DNA from: CAWJMN01 sp963844055
GTDB taxonomy: Bacteria; Planctomycetota; Planctomycetia; Pirellulales; Pirellulaceae
Direction: 5' to 3'
Length of the DNA stretch: 64,000 bases
NCBI GenBank assembly: GCA_963844055.1
Contig: CAWJMN010000001.1
Span: 1,488,001 to 1,552,000 of the forward strand
Part shown: positions 27,719-36,992 of the stretch, piece by piece
Position numbering within the stretch: the stretch's first letter is position 1
Layout: each line of letters begins with the position of its first letter
Position numbers and translations under genes: made by a program
The notes under the pieces: model-generated
What the model was told of the DNA's origin: nothing
Database searches by the model: none
The model's input: the letters and a program-made list of their open reading frames with translations, nothing else

Positions 27719-29203
27719 ATGACCAATCAATCCGCATCATCGTTGGGGCAGGGGACTCGCTGCAAAATGCATCGCCGGACCTTCCTTGCTGATATGGGAA
27801 TGGGCCTGACTGGCGTTGCCTTAGGCACCATGCTGGCCCAAGAGGGGATCGTTCGCGCAAACGAGTCCGCACTTTGGATGCCGCCCGATGGAAAGCCGCA
27901 TTTTGCCCCCAAGGCAAAGAGCGTCATTTGGTTGTTCATGAACGGCGGCGTCTCGCACATGGAGAGTTTTGACCCCAAGCCAGAACTCACCAACTATGCG
28001 GGAAAGTCGATTGGCGAAACGCCCTTCAAGGATGTTCAAAACCCGGAAAAGCTGAAGCTTGCGCGCGTTACCGTAGTGAATGACGCCAACGGCCAGCAAC
28101 GCAACAAGCTCTATCCGCTCCAAGTCGGCTACAAGAAGTACGGCCAAGCCGGCATCGAACTAAGCGACTGGGTCCCTCACATCGGCAGTTGTATTGACGA
28201 CATTGCCGTCGTGCGATCGATGTGGACCACCGATGACAATCACGGCGCACAAACGCAGTTCCATTCGGGCCGGCACATGCTCGATGGTGAGTTTCCAACG
28301 CTGGGCGCTTGGGTCCATTATGGCTTGGGATCGATTAATGATAACCTGCCGCAATTCATCTCCATGGGGAATCGCGAGTATTGGAATGCCAAGGATGGGC
28401 ACTATCTCGGCCCCTCTCATGATGCGATTCCGATTCGGGTCGACCCCAGCAACCCGCTCGATTTCGGAAAACCAGCTCGCGGCATCAGTGCGGCCGAGCA
28501 GCAGATCGGCTTTGACTTAGTCGGCGGACTAAATCGTTTGAAGGGAATTGAGTATCCATCGGACCCTGCTCTTGAAGCTCGCATCAAGGCTTATGAACTC
28601 GCCTTTAAGATGCAGACCTCAGTGCCGGATGTGCTCAACCTGAAATCAGAAACCGAAGCCACCCAGCAGCTCTATGGACTGGATGATCCCAAGACACGCG
28701 ACTTTGGCATGCAGATGCTGGCCGCACGTAGGTTTGTTGAGCAAGGCGTGCGATTCATCCAAGTCCAGCATGGCGCCGGTGGGGCAGGGGCCTGGGATGC
28801 ACATGGTGGCTTGAAGGCCAACCATGAAAACAATTTCCGCGCGGTGGATAAGCCAATCGCCGGACTACTAAAAGACCTCAAGCAGCGCGGTCTGCTAGAT
28901 TCGACGATTGTCCTCTTTGCCAGTGAGTTTGGTCGCACGCCCGGAACCCAAGGCTCCGATGGTCGTGATCATCATATTTACGGCTTCTCGGTCTGGATGG
29001 CAGGCGGCGGAATCAAAGGGGGAATGGTACACGGTGCCACTGACGAGATCGGCTTTCACGCGGTGGAAGATCGGCATTATGTCACCGATATTCACGCAAC
29101 GATTCTGCATCAACTGGGGATCGACTCTCGCCGTTTAGAAGTGCCAGGCCGTAAACGCCTCGACATTGACCACGGTCACCCCATCAAGCAAATCCTAAGT
29201 TAG
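27719..29203 (+). CDS. DUF1501 family protein, Tat leader
   Basis: 494 residues from the ATG at 27719, with GGAG 7 nt upstream; an earlier ATG at 27668 lies inside the previous gene. Tat leader C-K-M-H-R-R-T-F-L-A-D-M-G. Landmarks: S-V-I-W-L-F-M-N-G-G-V-S-H-M-E-S-F-D-P-K-P, G-A-W-D-A-H, S-E-F-G-R-T-P, and a final D-I-D-H-G-H-P-I-K-Q-I-L-S. Same subtype as the copy at 2027-3430. It closes the 17.9-29.2 kb rightward run of five genes. Confidence 0.93.
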   Translation: MTNQSASSLGQGTRCKMHRRTFLADMGMGLTGVALGTMLAQEGIVRANESALWMPPDGKPHFAPKAKSVIWLFMNGGVSHMESFDPKPELTNYAGKSIGETPFKDVQNPEKLKLARVTVVNDANGQQRNKLYPLQVGYKKYGQAGIELSDWVPHIGSCIDDIAVVRSMWTTDDNHGAQTQFHSGRHMLDGEFPTLGAWVHYGLGSINDNLPQFISMGNREYWNAKDGHYLGPSHDAIPIRVDPSNPLDFGKPARGISAAEQQIGFDLVGGLNRLKGIEYPSDPALEARIKAYELAFKMQTSVPDVLNLKSETEATQQLYGLDDPKTRDFGMQMLAARRFVEQGVRFIQVQHGAGGAGAWDAHGGLKANHENNFRAVDKPIAGLLKDLKQRGLLDSTIVLFASEFGRTPGTQGSDGRDHHIYGFSVWMAGGGIKGGMVHGATDEIGFHAVEDRHYVTDIHATILHQLGIDSRRLEVPGRKRLDIDHGHPIKQILS

Positions 29204-29712
29204 GTCCCCTCGCGTTCCTTCGATCTTTAGGGACTGCCGCAGCCTCGCGCCTCACTGCGCTGGCTGCAAATCGTTCCCTGCCCGCTCGCCACGTTCTTGT
29301 GGCGTATCTTTTCGGGGCGATGTCATCCGCGTTGGATGGTCGTTTCGCCCTGCCGCACTTCCCTGCTCGGCCCCCGATTTCTGGTAAGCACTTTTAGGGG
29401 GTGTCATCCATGGCTGCAACCAAATATTTGGCCGCCACCGGCAATAAATGGGATAGTTGGTCTGCGGTGTATGCGGCGAAAGAAACCTTTGGGGTGTTTG
29501 TAGCGATTGCAGCGTTTTGCGGGTGCAAAACCGCGATTTCTCAGGTTCTATTCCGTCCCATTTAACTCAAGTAATGCATTTTTCCTAAAACGCAAATACT
29601 TCCCAAACTGCTTGAATTAAAAGCTAGGATTGCTATGTTCTGAGGAATATAACCGGTCTGTGGTTGTGGCACGGAAATCGGTAAGTCCAATCCTATCAAG
29701 AGGAAAACGCTG
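29204..29712. other. Intergenic region, no supported gene
   Basis: About 510 bases between the DUF1501 gene and the TIGR03000 gene. A 51-codon frame at 29410-29565 (M-A-A-T-K-Y-L-A-A-T) is open but has no homology I recognise and no ribosome site, so I do not call it. The final 150 bases are AT-richer and should hold the promoter of the next gene. Confidence 0.45.
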
Positions 29713-30838
29713 ATGTTTCGTTCGAAGTTGTTGAAGATGGCGACCGGCGCGGTGATGTCGGGCGCAGTGATGCTGTCGCTGGCTCAGCGACGCTCAAGCC
29801 GGCTGGGGTTGGAACTCCAGCGGTGGCTCATCGGGTGGTTCGTCTGGCGGTTCTTCCGGCAGTAGCTGGGGTAGCGGATCGTCCGGCGGCAGCTGGAGTG
29901 CAGGTTCGAGCGGCGGCTGGGGATCCAGCGGCGGTTCGAGCGGCCATTCCTCAAGCTGGGGATCTAGTGGCGGTTCCAGCGGTGGCCACAGCTCGGGTGG
30001 CGGATTCTTCCGTCGCTTGCATGACCGCATTCATCATCGTGGCAGCCATTCCTCGGGCGGTTCGTCCGGTGGTTCGTCGGGCGGCTATTACGGCGGCTGG
30101 GGATCCAGCGGCGGTAGCAGTGGTGGCTCGAGTGGCGGTTCCAGCGGTGGCAGCAGCGGCGGCGCTTCGACCGGCGGCAGCACTGGCACTTACAGCGGCT
30201 ACGCTCCAATCGAATACGCACCAGCTCAGCCTCCAATGCAACCAGCAGCACCTGCCGCTGGCGATGTACAACCAATGGCTCCTGCTTCGCCAGAAGCAGC
30301 TCCTGCCGGTGCTTCCCTGTCGGTTCCAAACGATGGTTTGCTGACGGTGGACGTTCCTTCGGACGCCAAGGTATTTGTGAATGGCAAGCTGACCACCAGC
30401 ATGGGGCTCAGCCGTCAATATGTTTCTCGCAATCTGCAAGGTGGTTTCAACTACACCTATGAAGTGAAGGCACAAGTCGTTCGTGGTGGCCAAGTGGTCG
30501 AAGAGACCCGCACGGTTGACCTGCGTGCTGGCGAGAACTCGAAGGTTGCCTTCGATTTCGCTCCTGCCAAGAACGTCGAAACTGCCCTGACGGTGAAGGT
30601 TCCTGCCGATGCCAAGGTTTACTTGGCTGGCAACCCAACCGCCTCGACCGGTGAAGTACGTGTCTATCGCACCAAGACCCTCAAAGAAGGTTCGGGCTGG
30701 GAAGACTACGTTGTCAAGGTCGAACTGAACCGTGGTGGCCGCACCTTGGTAAAGGAAGAGGTTGTTAGCCTTGCAGCTGGCGACACGAAGGAATTGACCT
30801 TCGATTTTGAAGGCGAACAAGTCGCTTCGAATCGCTAA
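29713..30838 (+). pseudogene. Secreted Gly/Ser-rich protein with two TIGR03000 repeats; +1 frame change near 29785
   Basis: Repaired length about 374 residues. The start ATG at 29713 opens a signal peptide (M-F-R-S-K-L-L-K-M-A-T-G), but that frame runs out of sense at 29785 in GCTCAGC. Skipping one base joins it to S-D-A-Q-A-G-W-G-W, a good signal-peptidase site, and to a frame that is open to 30838. The mature protein has about 120 residues of Gly-Ser-Ser-Gly repeats with Trp and Tyr, a Pro/Ala linker, then two tandem TIGR03000 (PEGA-like) units: L-T-V-D-V-P-S-D-A-K-V-F-V-N-G and L-T-V-K-V-P-A-D-A-K-V-Y-L-A-G. TIGR03000 proteins are planctomycete cell-surface proteins of unknown function. 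A strong terminator follows. Confidence 0.8.
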
Positions 30839-30916
30839 AGAAACGGAAGACACGGTACTCCCTCTTGTTGTGAGCATTCACCGAGAGGGAATCCTGCCGT
30901 TCCAATCGTTATAAAC

Positions 30917-30952
30917 AAAACCCTTGTGGGATTTCTCCCGCAGGGGTTTTTT
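30917..30952 (+). terminator. Rho-independent terminator of the TIGR03000 gene
   Basis: A 15-bp stem with two G-U pairs (AAAACCCTTGTGGGA against TCCCGCAGGGGTTTT), four-base loop, and a run of six T. Confidence 0.85.
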
Positions 30953-31024
30953 CGTTTGTGACGGCTAAAACTACCCAGATGGAAAAGTTTGCCGCACAGT
31001 GGACCCCTGGACGATACCAGGGAC

Positions 31025-31768
31025 ATGATAAAGAAGAATTCTCCGTTGGAGACGCCAGCCTCCCCGGGTGTGAACGACGTGCCGTCGACTGACTGGCCTG
31101 CGTGGAAGCGGCGTTTGGTAGGTGCTGTTGCCCTAGGGCACCTGTTTGCCGTCTTTTTAGCTCCTCTCAACTTCTCCTGCGAGAATGGTTCCTCTCCCTT
31201 CGTACGGCCTGTCCATACGCTGTTTAGACCTTACATCGACGCGATGTACCTCGACCACGGCTACTTCTTCTTTGCTCCTAATCCCGGCCCAAGTCACTTG
31301 GTCCGTTACAAGTTGGAGTTCGATGATGGTCGCCCCGAAATCACCGGCACGTTTCCTAACCTCAAGGAAAACCGTCCTCGTCTGATGTACCACCGCTACT
31401 TCATGTTGGCGGAAAGTCTAAACAACACGTTCGTTCCTCCGGAGGGGCCGATCAAAGGAACGCCGCCCCTCGATGTACGCGGAATGTCCGATGCCACCCA
31501 AGCACGCATCGATAAACTTCTAGAAGACGAGTTCGCGACCAGCATGAAAGCATGGAAGCATCGTCGCGGGCAATATGAAGCACTCAAAAAGTCAATCGGT
31601 GATCACCTTTGCTATCGCTATGGCGCAAAGAGCGCGACAATCACCCGTGTTGAGCACTTCCAGCTAAGCCCTGATATCTCTCGCGCTCTCGATCTACGTC
31701 TTGACCTGCCATTGACCTATCGCGATCTGCCTGAGGCGATCCAACCGCCCGAGGTGATCAAGCCATGA
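31025..31768 (+). CDS. Hypothetical protein paired with HTTM protein, one membrane segment
   Basis: 247 residues from the ATG at 31025; an ATG at 30989 would add 12 residues. One transmembrane segment near the N terminus (V-G-A-V-A-L-G-H-L-F-A-V-F-L-A-P-L) is followed by a soluble domain with Y-F-F-F-A-P-N-P-G-P-S-H, which recalls the lumenal part encoded next to vitamin K-dependent carboxylase-like (HTTM) genes in planctomycetes. It overlaps the HTTM gene by 4 nt (ATGA), so the two are translationally coupled and probably form a complex. No catalytic motif is recognised. Confidence 0.75.
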   Translation: MIKKNSPLETPASPGVNDVPSTDWPAWKRRLVGAVALGHLFAVFLAPLNFSCENGSSPFVRPVHTLFRPYIDAMYLDHGYFFFAPNPGPSHLVRYKLEFDDGRPEITGTFPNLKENRPRLMYHRYFMLAESLNNTFVPPEGPIKGTPPLDVRGMSDATQARIDKLLEDEFATSMKAWKHRRGQYEALKKSIGDHLCYRYGAKSATITRVEHFQLSPDISRALDLRLDLPLTYRDLPEAIQPPEVIKP

Positions 31769-32724
31769 GTACCATCACCAATCCCTACGCCGGTTGCATT
31801 GAAGAATTTCGCCAAGGCTGGAATCGTTTTTGGTTCAAGCCAAGCGCGCCGCATACACTAGCGATGGTGCGAATCTGCGGCGGCGCGATGTTGCTCTACA
31901 CGCATCTGGTGTGGGGTGTCGAACTTAATAACTTCCTGGGTAAAAATGCGTTCGTCACCGTCGATACGGCCTTGCGGCTAGGTACGACCGTCGACGGCGC
32001 AAACTACACCTGGAGCTATCTCTGGTACGTGCAGTCGCCTGCGGTTATTTGGGCATTGCATATCCTTGGGATCTTTGCCTTTGTGGCGCTGATGGTGGGC
32101 TTCAAGGCTCGCTGGGCTGCCGCAGTTTGCTTTGTTTACACGATGTCGTATTGCCATCGCCTGCTAGGCATGCAATACGGCCTCGATCAAGTCAACACGA
32201 TGTTGGCCACCTACTTCCTGGTTTCCCCGGGGACACAGGTACTGTCAGTGGATGCGTGGCTCGCACGACGAAAAGGCAAGCCGCTGCCGCTATTCAGCGA
32301 GTGGACGACCGTTGCCCTGCGTCTGATTCAGTGCCACATGTGCATCATTTATTTCTTCGGCGGCATTAGCAAAATGCGCGGCGGACTATGGTGGGACGGC
32401 AGCGCCTTTTGGTTCGCCGTCGCCAATTTGGAATATCAATCGCTAACGTTAACGTGGCTTGTCGATTACCGTTGGCTGGTTGCGGGGCTCACCATGGCCA
32501 CATTCACCTGGGAGGCGCTTTATCCGCTTACGGTTTGGCCCGCCAGAACACGCTGGCCCACGTTGCTGATGGCCGTGCTAGTGCACGGCGGCATTGCCCT
32601 GGGCCTGGGGATGAAAACCTTTGGCATGGCCATGATCTTTGGGAACATGGCCTTTGTGCCCGCGTCCACCATGCAGTGGGTGCTAGAAAAGGTCGGCATC
32701 AAAACTGGCGACCCGGTCGAGTAA
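31765..32724 (+). CDS. HTTM domain (vitamin K-dependent gamma-carboxylase-like) membrane protein
   Basis: 319 residues, about eight to nine hydrophobic segments. The HTTM fold is shared with the membrane part of vitamin K-dependent gamma-glutamyl carboxylase. Visible landmarks: M-V-R-I-C-G-G-A-M-L-L-Y, H-R-L-L-G-M-Q-Y-G-L-D-Q-V-N, Q-C-H-M-C-I-I-Y-F-F-G-G-I-S-K and F-T-W-E-A-L-Y-P. The C-terminal lumenal carboxylase domain of the animal enzyme is missing, as in most bacterial HTTM proteins, so a different activity is likely. Coupled to the upstream partner; converges on the lactate permease gene with 20 nt between stops. Confidence 0.85.
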   Translation: MSTITNPYAGCIEEFRQGWNRFWFKPSAPHTLAMVRICGGAMLLYTHLVWGVELNNFLGKNAFVTVDTALRLGTTVDGANYTWSYLWYVQSPAVIWALHILGIFAFVALMVGFKARWAAAVCFVYTMSYCHRLLGMQYGLDQVNTMLATYFLVSPGTQVLSVDAWLARRKGKPLPLFSEWTTVALRLIQCHMCIIYFFGGISKMRGGLWWDGSAFWFAVANLEYQSLTLTWLVDYRWLVAGLTMATFTWEALYPLTVWPARTRWPTLLMAVLVHGGIALGLGMKTFGMAMIFGNMAFVPASTMQWVLEKVGIKTGDPVE

Positions 32725-32744
32725 GCCTTTATCAGCAGTGGGAT

Positions 32745-34430
32745 TTATCCCGGTATCATCCACTGCAGGAAATAGGCCTGAACAAATGTCAGGACGCCCA
32801 CCAGCGCGGCAAGCACCACGCTGTGCCAAAAGACAAACCGTAGGATTCGCCCTTCGCTCCCCTTTTGCTCGGTAGCGACGGCCGCCACCACAATGCTTTG
32901 GGCGTCGATCATCTTTCCCATGACGCCGCCAGTGCTATTGGATGCCACAATTAGCGTGGGGTTCAGCCCCAATTGCTCGGCCGTAATCCGTTGCAAGCTA
33001 CCAAACAGAGCATTGGACGACGTGTCACTTCCTGTTAGTGCTACCCCCAGCCATCCCAGCAGCGGCGAGAAAAACGGGTAGAACATTCCCGTCTTGGTAA
33101 ACGCAAGTCCCATCGTGGCATCGCTGCCGCCGTATTTGGTTGTAAAGGCGAGCGCCAACATGGCCGTGATGGTAAACAAGGCCCATCGCATCTCCCACAA
33201 GGTTTGACCGAACTGCTGGACAAAGGTCCGGGGCGAAATGCGCAGCCAGATGGCCGTCAGAATCGCGGCCAATAAAATCCCTGTCCCCGTCGTCGAAAGC
33301 CAGGGAAGGTCCAAGACCGCTTTTTCCGCTTCCTTCGCTCGATCGCTCCCTTCTGGAACTTTTGCCACCGGCGCGGTTCGATAAACGCGGTTATGTAGTC
33401 CCGGCACAGGGATCGAAACCTTGGTGTAACCCGCCAAGGCATTGGGCTGCTTGGGATCGCCGCCGTTGAGTGCTTCTTTTATCGATGGCCAGCCCCAAGC
33501 AAACACGAATATCGAAAGGAATACCCAGGGCATCCAGGCGTGGACAATCTGGGAGGTGCTCAGTGGAGCTTCCGCATGCGATTCCTCATGGGGCGCCTCA
33601 TCTGGAAAACGCCAGATCTCTTTGGGTTGCCAAAATCGCAGCATGACCGCCAGCGCTACCATCGCCCCCAGTCCGCCCACAACATCGACCAGGGCGGGGC
33701 CATGGTAGTTAGCCGTCAGAAACTGGAGCAAAGCAAATGTACCGCCACAAACCACCAGTGCCGGCCAGCATCCCACCACTCCGCGCCAGCCTGACATCAC
33801 CGCCACGAGCCAAGCGGGCACAATCAGAGAAAACAAAGGCAGTTGCCGACCTGCCATCTGGCATAGTTCCATCTCATTCAGTTCTGACACCTTGGCCAGC
33901 GTGATGATCGGCGTTCCGAGTGCACCAAAGGCGACCGGCGAAGTATTCGCAATCAGCGCCAGCCCGGCTGCATACAGCGGTGAGAAACCCAAACCAATCA
34001 TCAAGGCCGCACAGATGGCGACTGGCGTTCCAAAGCCGGCAGCCCCTTCAATGAATGTCCCAAAGCAAAACGCGATCAGCAGTGCCTGCATGCGGCGATC
34101 GGGCGAGAGTGCTGCCACGGATCGCTTGACGATTTCAAACTGCCCACTTTTGACTGTCAGGTGAAACAGGAATACAGCGGCAACAACGATCCAGCCAATC
34201 GGCAAAAGGCCAAAGCAAGCTCCATATCCGGCCGATGCAAAAGCCGCCGTAGCAGGCATTCCAAACCCCAAGATGGCAACCGCCAGCGCGATGATCAACC
34301 CTGCCAGTGCCGACTTGGCTGCATCCAGCCCAGCGGCCAACAGGCCGAGTAGAAAAACGACCGGCAGCGTGGCCAGAAGTGTCGACCACAACGGCGATCC
34401 GAGCGGATCGTAGACTTGCACCCAGTCCAT
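32745..34430 (-). CDS. lldP: L-lactate permease (LctP family)
   Basis: 561 residues with about 13-14 membrane segments. Lactate/H+ symporter of the inner membrane. Family signatures: F-I-E-G-A-A-G-F-G-T-P-V-A, A-F-G-A-L-G-T-P-I and, near the end, L-T-G-S-D-T-S-S-N-A-L-F-G and A-S-N-S-T-G-G-V-M-G-K-M-I. The length is normal. A soluble loop of about 60 residues in the middle (G-G-D-P-K-Q-P-N-A to A-E-K-A-V) is longer than in the E. coli protein. No lactate dehydrogenase gene is adjacent. Glycolate is an alternative substrate for close homologues. Confidence 0.92.
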   Translation of the reverse strand: MDWVQVYDPLGSPLWSTLLATLPVVFLLGLLAAGLDAAKSALAGLIIALAVAILGFGMPATAAFASAGYGACFGLLPIGWIVVAAVFLFHLTVKSGQFEIVKRSVAALSPDRRMQALLIAFCFGTFIEGAAGFGTPVAICAALMIGLGFSPLYAAGLALIANTSPVAFGALGTPIITLAKVSELNEMELCQMAGRQLPLFSLIVPAWLVAVMSGWRGVVGCWPALVVCGGTFALLQFLTANYHGPALVDVVGGLGAMVALAVMLRFWQPKEIWRFPDEAPHEESHAEAPLSTSQIVHAWMPWVFLSIFVFAWGWPSIKEALNGGDPKQPNALAGYTKVSIPVPGLHNRVYRTAPVAKVPEGSDRAKEAEKAVLDLPWLSTTGTGILLAAILTAIWLRISPRTFVQQFGQTLWEMRWALFTITAMLALAFTTKYGGSDATMGLAFTKTGMFYPFFSPLLGWLGVALTGSDTSSNALFGSLQRITAEQLGLNPTLIVASNSTGGVMGKMIDAQSIVVAAVATEQKGSEGRILRFVFWHSVVLAALVGVLTFVQAYFLQWMIPG

Positions 34431-34643
34431 CTTGAAAGGTCCCTTGTTATGGTTCAGCCGGTTTGCGATTCAATCGCATCATCATAAGGGACCTAAGCAG
34501 TGACCGATACGCAGGCCCGGTGGGTAGTCATCGCGACAAAGATCACAAGGGGGATGCCAGCGAAGGTGAGGTCCAGTTCTCTCTGGCCGACGTTTTGGGG
34601 TGCTTTGTGAGCTGTGCCACTTATTCGTGGCAACATCGGTGAG

Positions 34644-35072
34644 TCAGATATATAGAACGTCGATTCCCGGTTCAGCATTTCGTGCACGACTGGCGAATCC
34701 TTGGTAAAAGAATGGAATATCGTCGCTTTCGTCTCCCGAAAGTCGCCCATGAATCTTGTCAAATGTGGCCATAGCGATCTTGTACTGGGGCTCTCCGACG
34801 ACAAGCACAGGTAGGTCACGTCCATCGTGCCAGTAGTATTGACCACCAAATTCACGTCGCCCGACTTCTAGTACATAACAGCCAAGCATGTTTACCAATG
34901 CTTCAATTTGCTCGTCGGGCATATCTGCGAAAAAGTCAGAGGCTTCCGCGAGCATCTCGTCAACCATTGAAAGACTGGCTTCGGAGTAGTCGAGAGAGTC
35001 GTTTGAGCGATCTCTCAATTGGTCAACTGTGCGCTTTGCTTTGTCTGCTACTTGTACAGCGAGATCATCCAT
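34644..35072 (-). CDS. Hypothetical acidic protein
   Basis: 142 residues, soluble, acidic, no family recognised. The first 60 residues are helical and charged (Q-V-A-D-K-A-K-R-T-V-D-Q-L); the second half looks alpha/beta (L-V-N-M-L-G-C-Y-V-L-E-V-G-R-R, then Y-W-H-D-G and F-D-K-I-H-G-R-L). The size and the D-E-Q-I-E-A-L-V-N-M-L-G-C-Y motif recall small immunity-like proteins of polymorphic toxin systems, but this is only an impression. Nothing nearby is a clear toxin. Confidence 0.55.
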   Translation of the reverse strand: MDDLAVQVADKAKRTVDQLRDRSNDSLDYSEASLSMVDEMLAEASDFFADMPDEQIEALVNMLGCYVLEVGRREFGGQYYWHDGRDLPVLVVGEPQYKIAMATFDKIHGRLSGDESDDIPFFYQGFASRARNAEPGIDVLYI

Positions 35073-35248
35073 AAACCGTACGGCCCTGTGTTGATGACAT
35101 GAGGACTAGGGTAACCCGATTGCCGCCGGTACGTTTCTCCGTTTTAGACTCGCGGTTGGTAAATCGGGATGAGTATTGTGTTTAGCCTTTTTCTCTTTCA
35201 GTGTGGTCTTAAAGATGGCTGAGGTGAGCACTGCTCCAGAGGCATTGC

Positions 35249-35641
35249 CTACGACGCGTAAGGGTTTTTCTCGTTTGGGTTTGATGATGGTGAAGATGCT
35301 GGCTGTGCCAGGGAACGGCCAGCAAATATCGCCACCAAAAGGAGTGCGTAAGGAATCGCGTTTATCGCCGACCACGCAAAGGAAATGGTCAAATGGTTGA
35401 CTTCAATCATTTCTTCGTCGCAAGTTCTAATCACCCATTGCCCAATGATTGAAAGGAATACGTTGCCAATTGAGAAAAGCATTGCTGCTAAGGCAAATCC
35501 CGTGAATGCCCAGATGGATCCACGAGAACCTTGCTTCCATCTAACGAGAGTTACCACGCATCCTACCAGGCTCATTATTATGAGTGGCAACTCAGCAAGC
35601 AGTAGGAGAATTAAAGGTCGAAGTTGGACTACGTCGCTCAT
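35249..35641 (-). CDS. Hypothetical small membrane protein with NPYAS tail
   Basis: 130 residues with three to four membrane helices (L-I-L-L-L-L-A-E-L-P-L-I-I, F-T-G-F-A-L-A-A-M-L-F-S-I, Y-A-L-L-L-V-A-I-F-A-G). The soluble C-terminal tail ends N-P-Y-A-S, a short ending I have seen on other small planctomycete membrane proteins. The function is unknown. It lies in a stretch of small accessory genes. Confidence 0.6.
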   Translation of the reverse strand: MSDVVQLRPLILLLLAELPLIIMSLVGCVVTLVRWKQGSRGSIWAFTGFALAAMLFSIGNVFLSIIGQWVIRTCDEEMIEVNHLTISFAWSAINAIPYALLLVAIFAGRSLAQPASSPSSNPNEKNPYAS

Positions 35642-36034
35642 AAATGTCTACTAATTAATCGGTCGCCAGAATGAAACGGTGGAATGGTAATGTGTCCTTT
35701 GGCGTAAAGAGTCCAGCGTATTGCTCAATTCGTCATGCTTCAGGTTACTATCCATTGCCTAGATCGTATCGACCGCAGGCGCCGTTCACAACAAGTGGCC
35801 CATTGGAGCCTTATTTTGTGGCCAAGCAGGTCGCCTGTTTCTGAAACAACAGTCCTACCGGTGTGGTACACGCCCAAGCTCCGCGTATTTCTAGGTGGTC
35901 GCCGTTGTATTGATGGTGCTATTATGGTTCTAAAAGATTGGATGCGTGAAACTGTGGTGGCGTATGGATTCACCGCAATAAATCCGCTTCTGTTACCCAT
36001 CGGGCCATACAGTAGGAAGAACTAGAGGAGTTCC
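35642..36034. other. Intergenic region, no supported gene
   Basis: About 390 bases. Frames of 86-96 codons are open on both strands (35735-36025 plus, 35740-36000 minus), overlap each other and are rich in Arg, Ser and Trp, so I regard them as chance. No RNA gene is seen. Confidence 0.45.
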
Positions 36035-36427
36035 ATGAAGGCCAGCAGTACCAAGCAGACAACGATTGACGAATACATTGCCGCATGTCCGAAGGAGGTG
36101 CGACCGATCTTAGAAAAGATTCGGGCCACCATTCAAAAGGCAGCCCCCAAGGCAACTGAAACGATCAGCTATCGGATGCCATCTTTTGTGTTGAATGGGC
36201 ATCTGGTGTACTTTGCCGCCTTCAAACAGCACATTGGTCTGTATCCGCCCGTCAAAGACGAAAAGCTTCAGGAAGAGGCGAGTGCCTATGCCAACGAAAA
36301 GGGGAATTTGCGATTTCCACTGGATGAGCCTATCCCTTATGCACTGATCCGGAAGATTATTCTCAGTCGCGTCAAAGAGCAGCAGCAAAAAGTGACGGCC
36401 AAGAAGGCCAAAAAGGGGCGTAGATAG
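36035..36427 (+). CDS. DUF1801 (YdhG-like) domain protein
   Basis: 130 residues, cytoplasmic. DUF1801 hallmarks are complete: T-I-D-E-Y-I-A-A-C-P, L-E-K-I-R-A-T-I-Q-K-A-A-P-K-A-T-E-T-I-S-Y-R-M-P, V-Y-F-A-A-F-K-Q-H-I-G-L-Y-P and G-N-L-R-F-P-L-D-E-P-I-P. A Bacillus relative is an iron chaperone-like protein, but the general function is unknown. A Lys-rich tail (K-K-A-K-K-G-R-R) may bind nucleic acid or be incidental. Monocistronic. Confidence 0.88.
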   Translation: MKASSTKQTTIDEYIAACPKEVRPILEKIRATIQKAAPKATETISYRMPSFVLNGHLVYFAAFKQHIGLYPPVKDEKLQEEASAYANEKGNLRFPLDEPIPYALIRKIILSRVKEQQQKVTAKKAKKGRR

Positions 36428-36539
36428 TCTCGCACGGGGTTGTGCTAGAATCAAAAGCGTTGTTTGTGAAAACAAGATTTGATTCCTCAGGTATCAGTAG
36501 TACTCCATCCCCAACCCATCCAAGGCAAGCGATCTCCAC

Positions 36540-36803
36540 ATGCGTGAAAAGTTTAGTCCCTTTGTGGCGGCCATCTTCTGCGCATTTCTCTGCTTCATTA
36601 CGGTGTTCGGCAACATCTCGCTGACCATCTATACCAAAGGGATGGCAAAAGGCGGATTGGACGTCGTCTTCTATTGCTTCCTGCCGATGTGCTTTCTCTA
36701 TGTCGGCTACTTTGTGTCGCAGTTGCGCCAAGAGCAAGTCGAGCTAAAGCGCCGGATCGATGCCTTGGAGGCAGCTACTGCCGCAAAGAATCCTGCCACC
36801 TAG
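36540..36803 (+). CDS. Small membrane protein with coiled-coil tail
   Basis: 87 residues: two hydrophobic segments (F-V-A-A-I-F-C-A-F-L-C-F-I and V-F-Y-C-F-L-P-M-C-F-L-Y-V-G-Y-F) followed by a short amphipathic helix (Q-L-R-Q-E-Q-V-E-L-K-R-R-I-D-A-L-E-A-A). No family recognised. The pattern suggests an oligomerising or scaffold membrane protein. The open frame and codon use look genuine, but there is no strong ribosome site. Confidence 0.6.
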   Translation: MREKFSPFVAAIFCAFLCFITVFGNISLTIYTKGMAKGGLDVVFYCFLPMCFLYVGYFVSQLRQEQVELKRRIDALEAATAAKNPAT

Positions 36804-36992
36804 ATGCGGTGAAGCATCCTTGGAGATTCGCGTAACGCCGGTTTCAACACCCCATTTTGCCCAGCAAAGGGGCGACCTTGGCGACTTCTTCCTCCCCACC
36901 TAACGCGAAGGATGGAAAAGCGGCTAAAATCAGTGCATCCAAAGGGGCGTCCCTTTTCCTATCGCTGGTTTTGTCGGTGGAGATTTGCATCC

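Noticed and set aside
29410..29565. 51-codon frame in the gap after the DUF1501 gene
   Set aside because: No ribosome site and no family match; too little to call.
29951..30877. 308-codon minus-strand frame in the TIGR03000 region
   Set aside because: Mirror reading of the Gly/Ser repeats and the two TIGR03000 units, which are clearly encoded on the plus strand.
35735..36025. 96-codon plus-strand frame and an overlapping 86-codon minus frame
   Set aside because: Overlapping frames on both strands with unusual composition; neither resembles a known protein.
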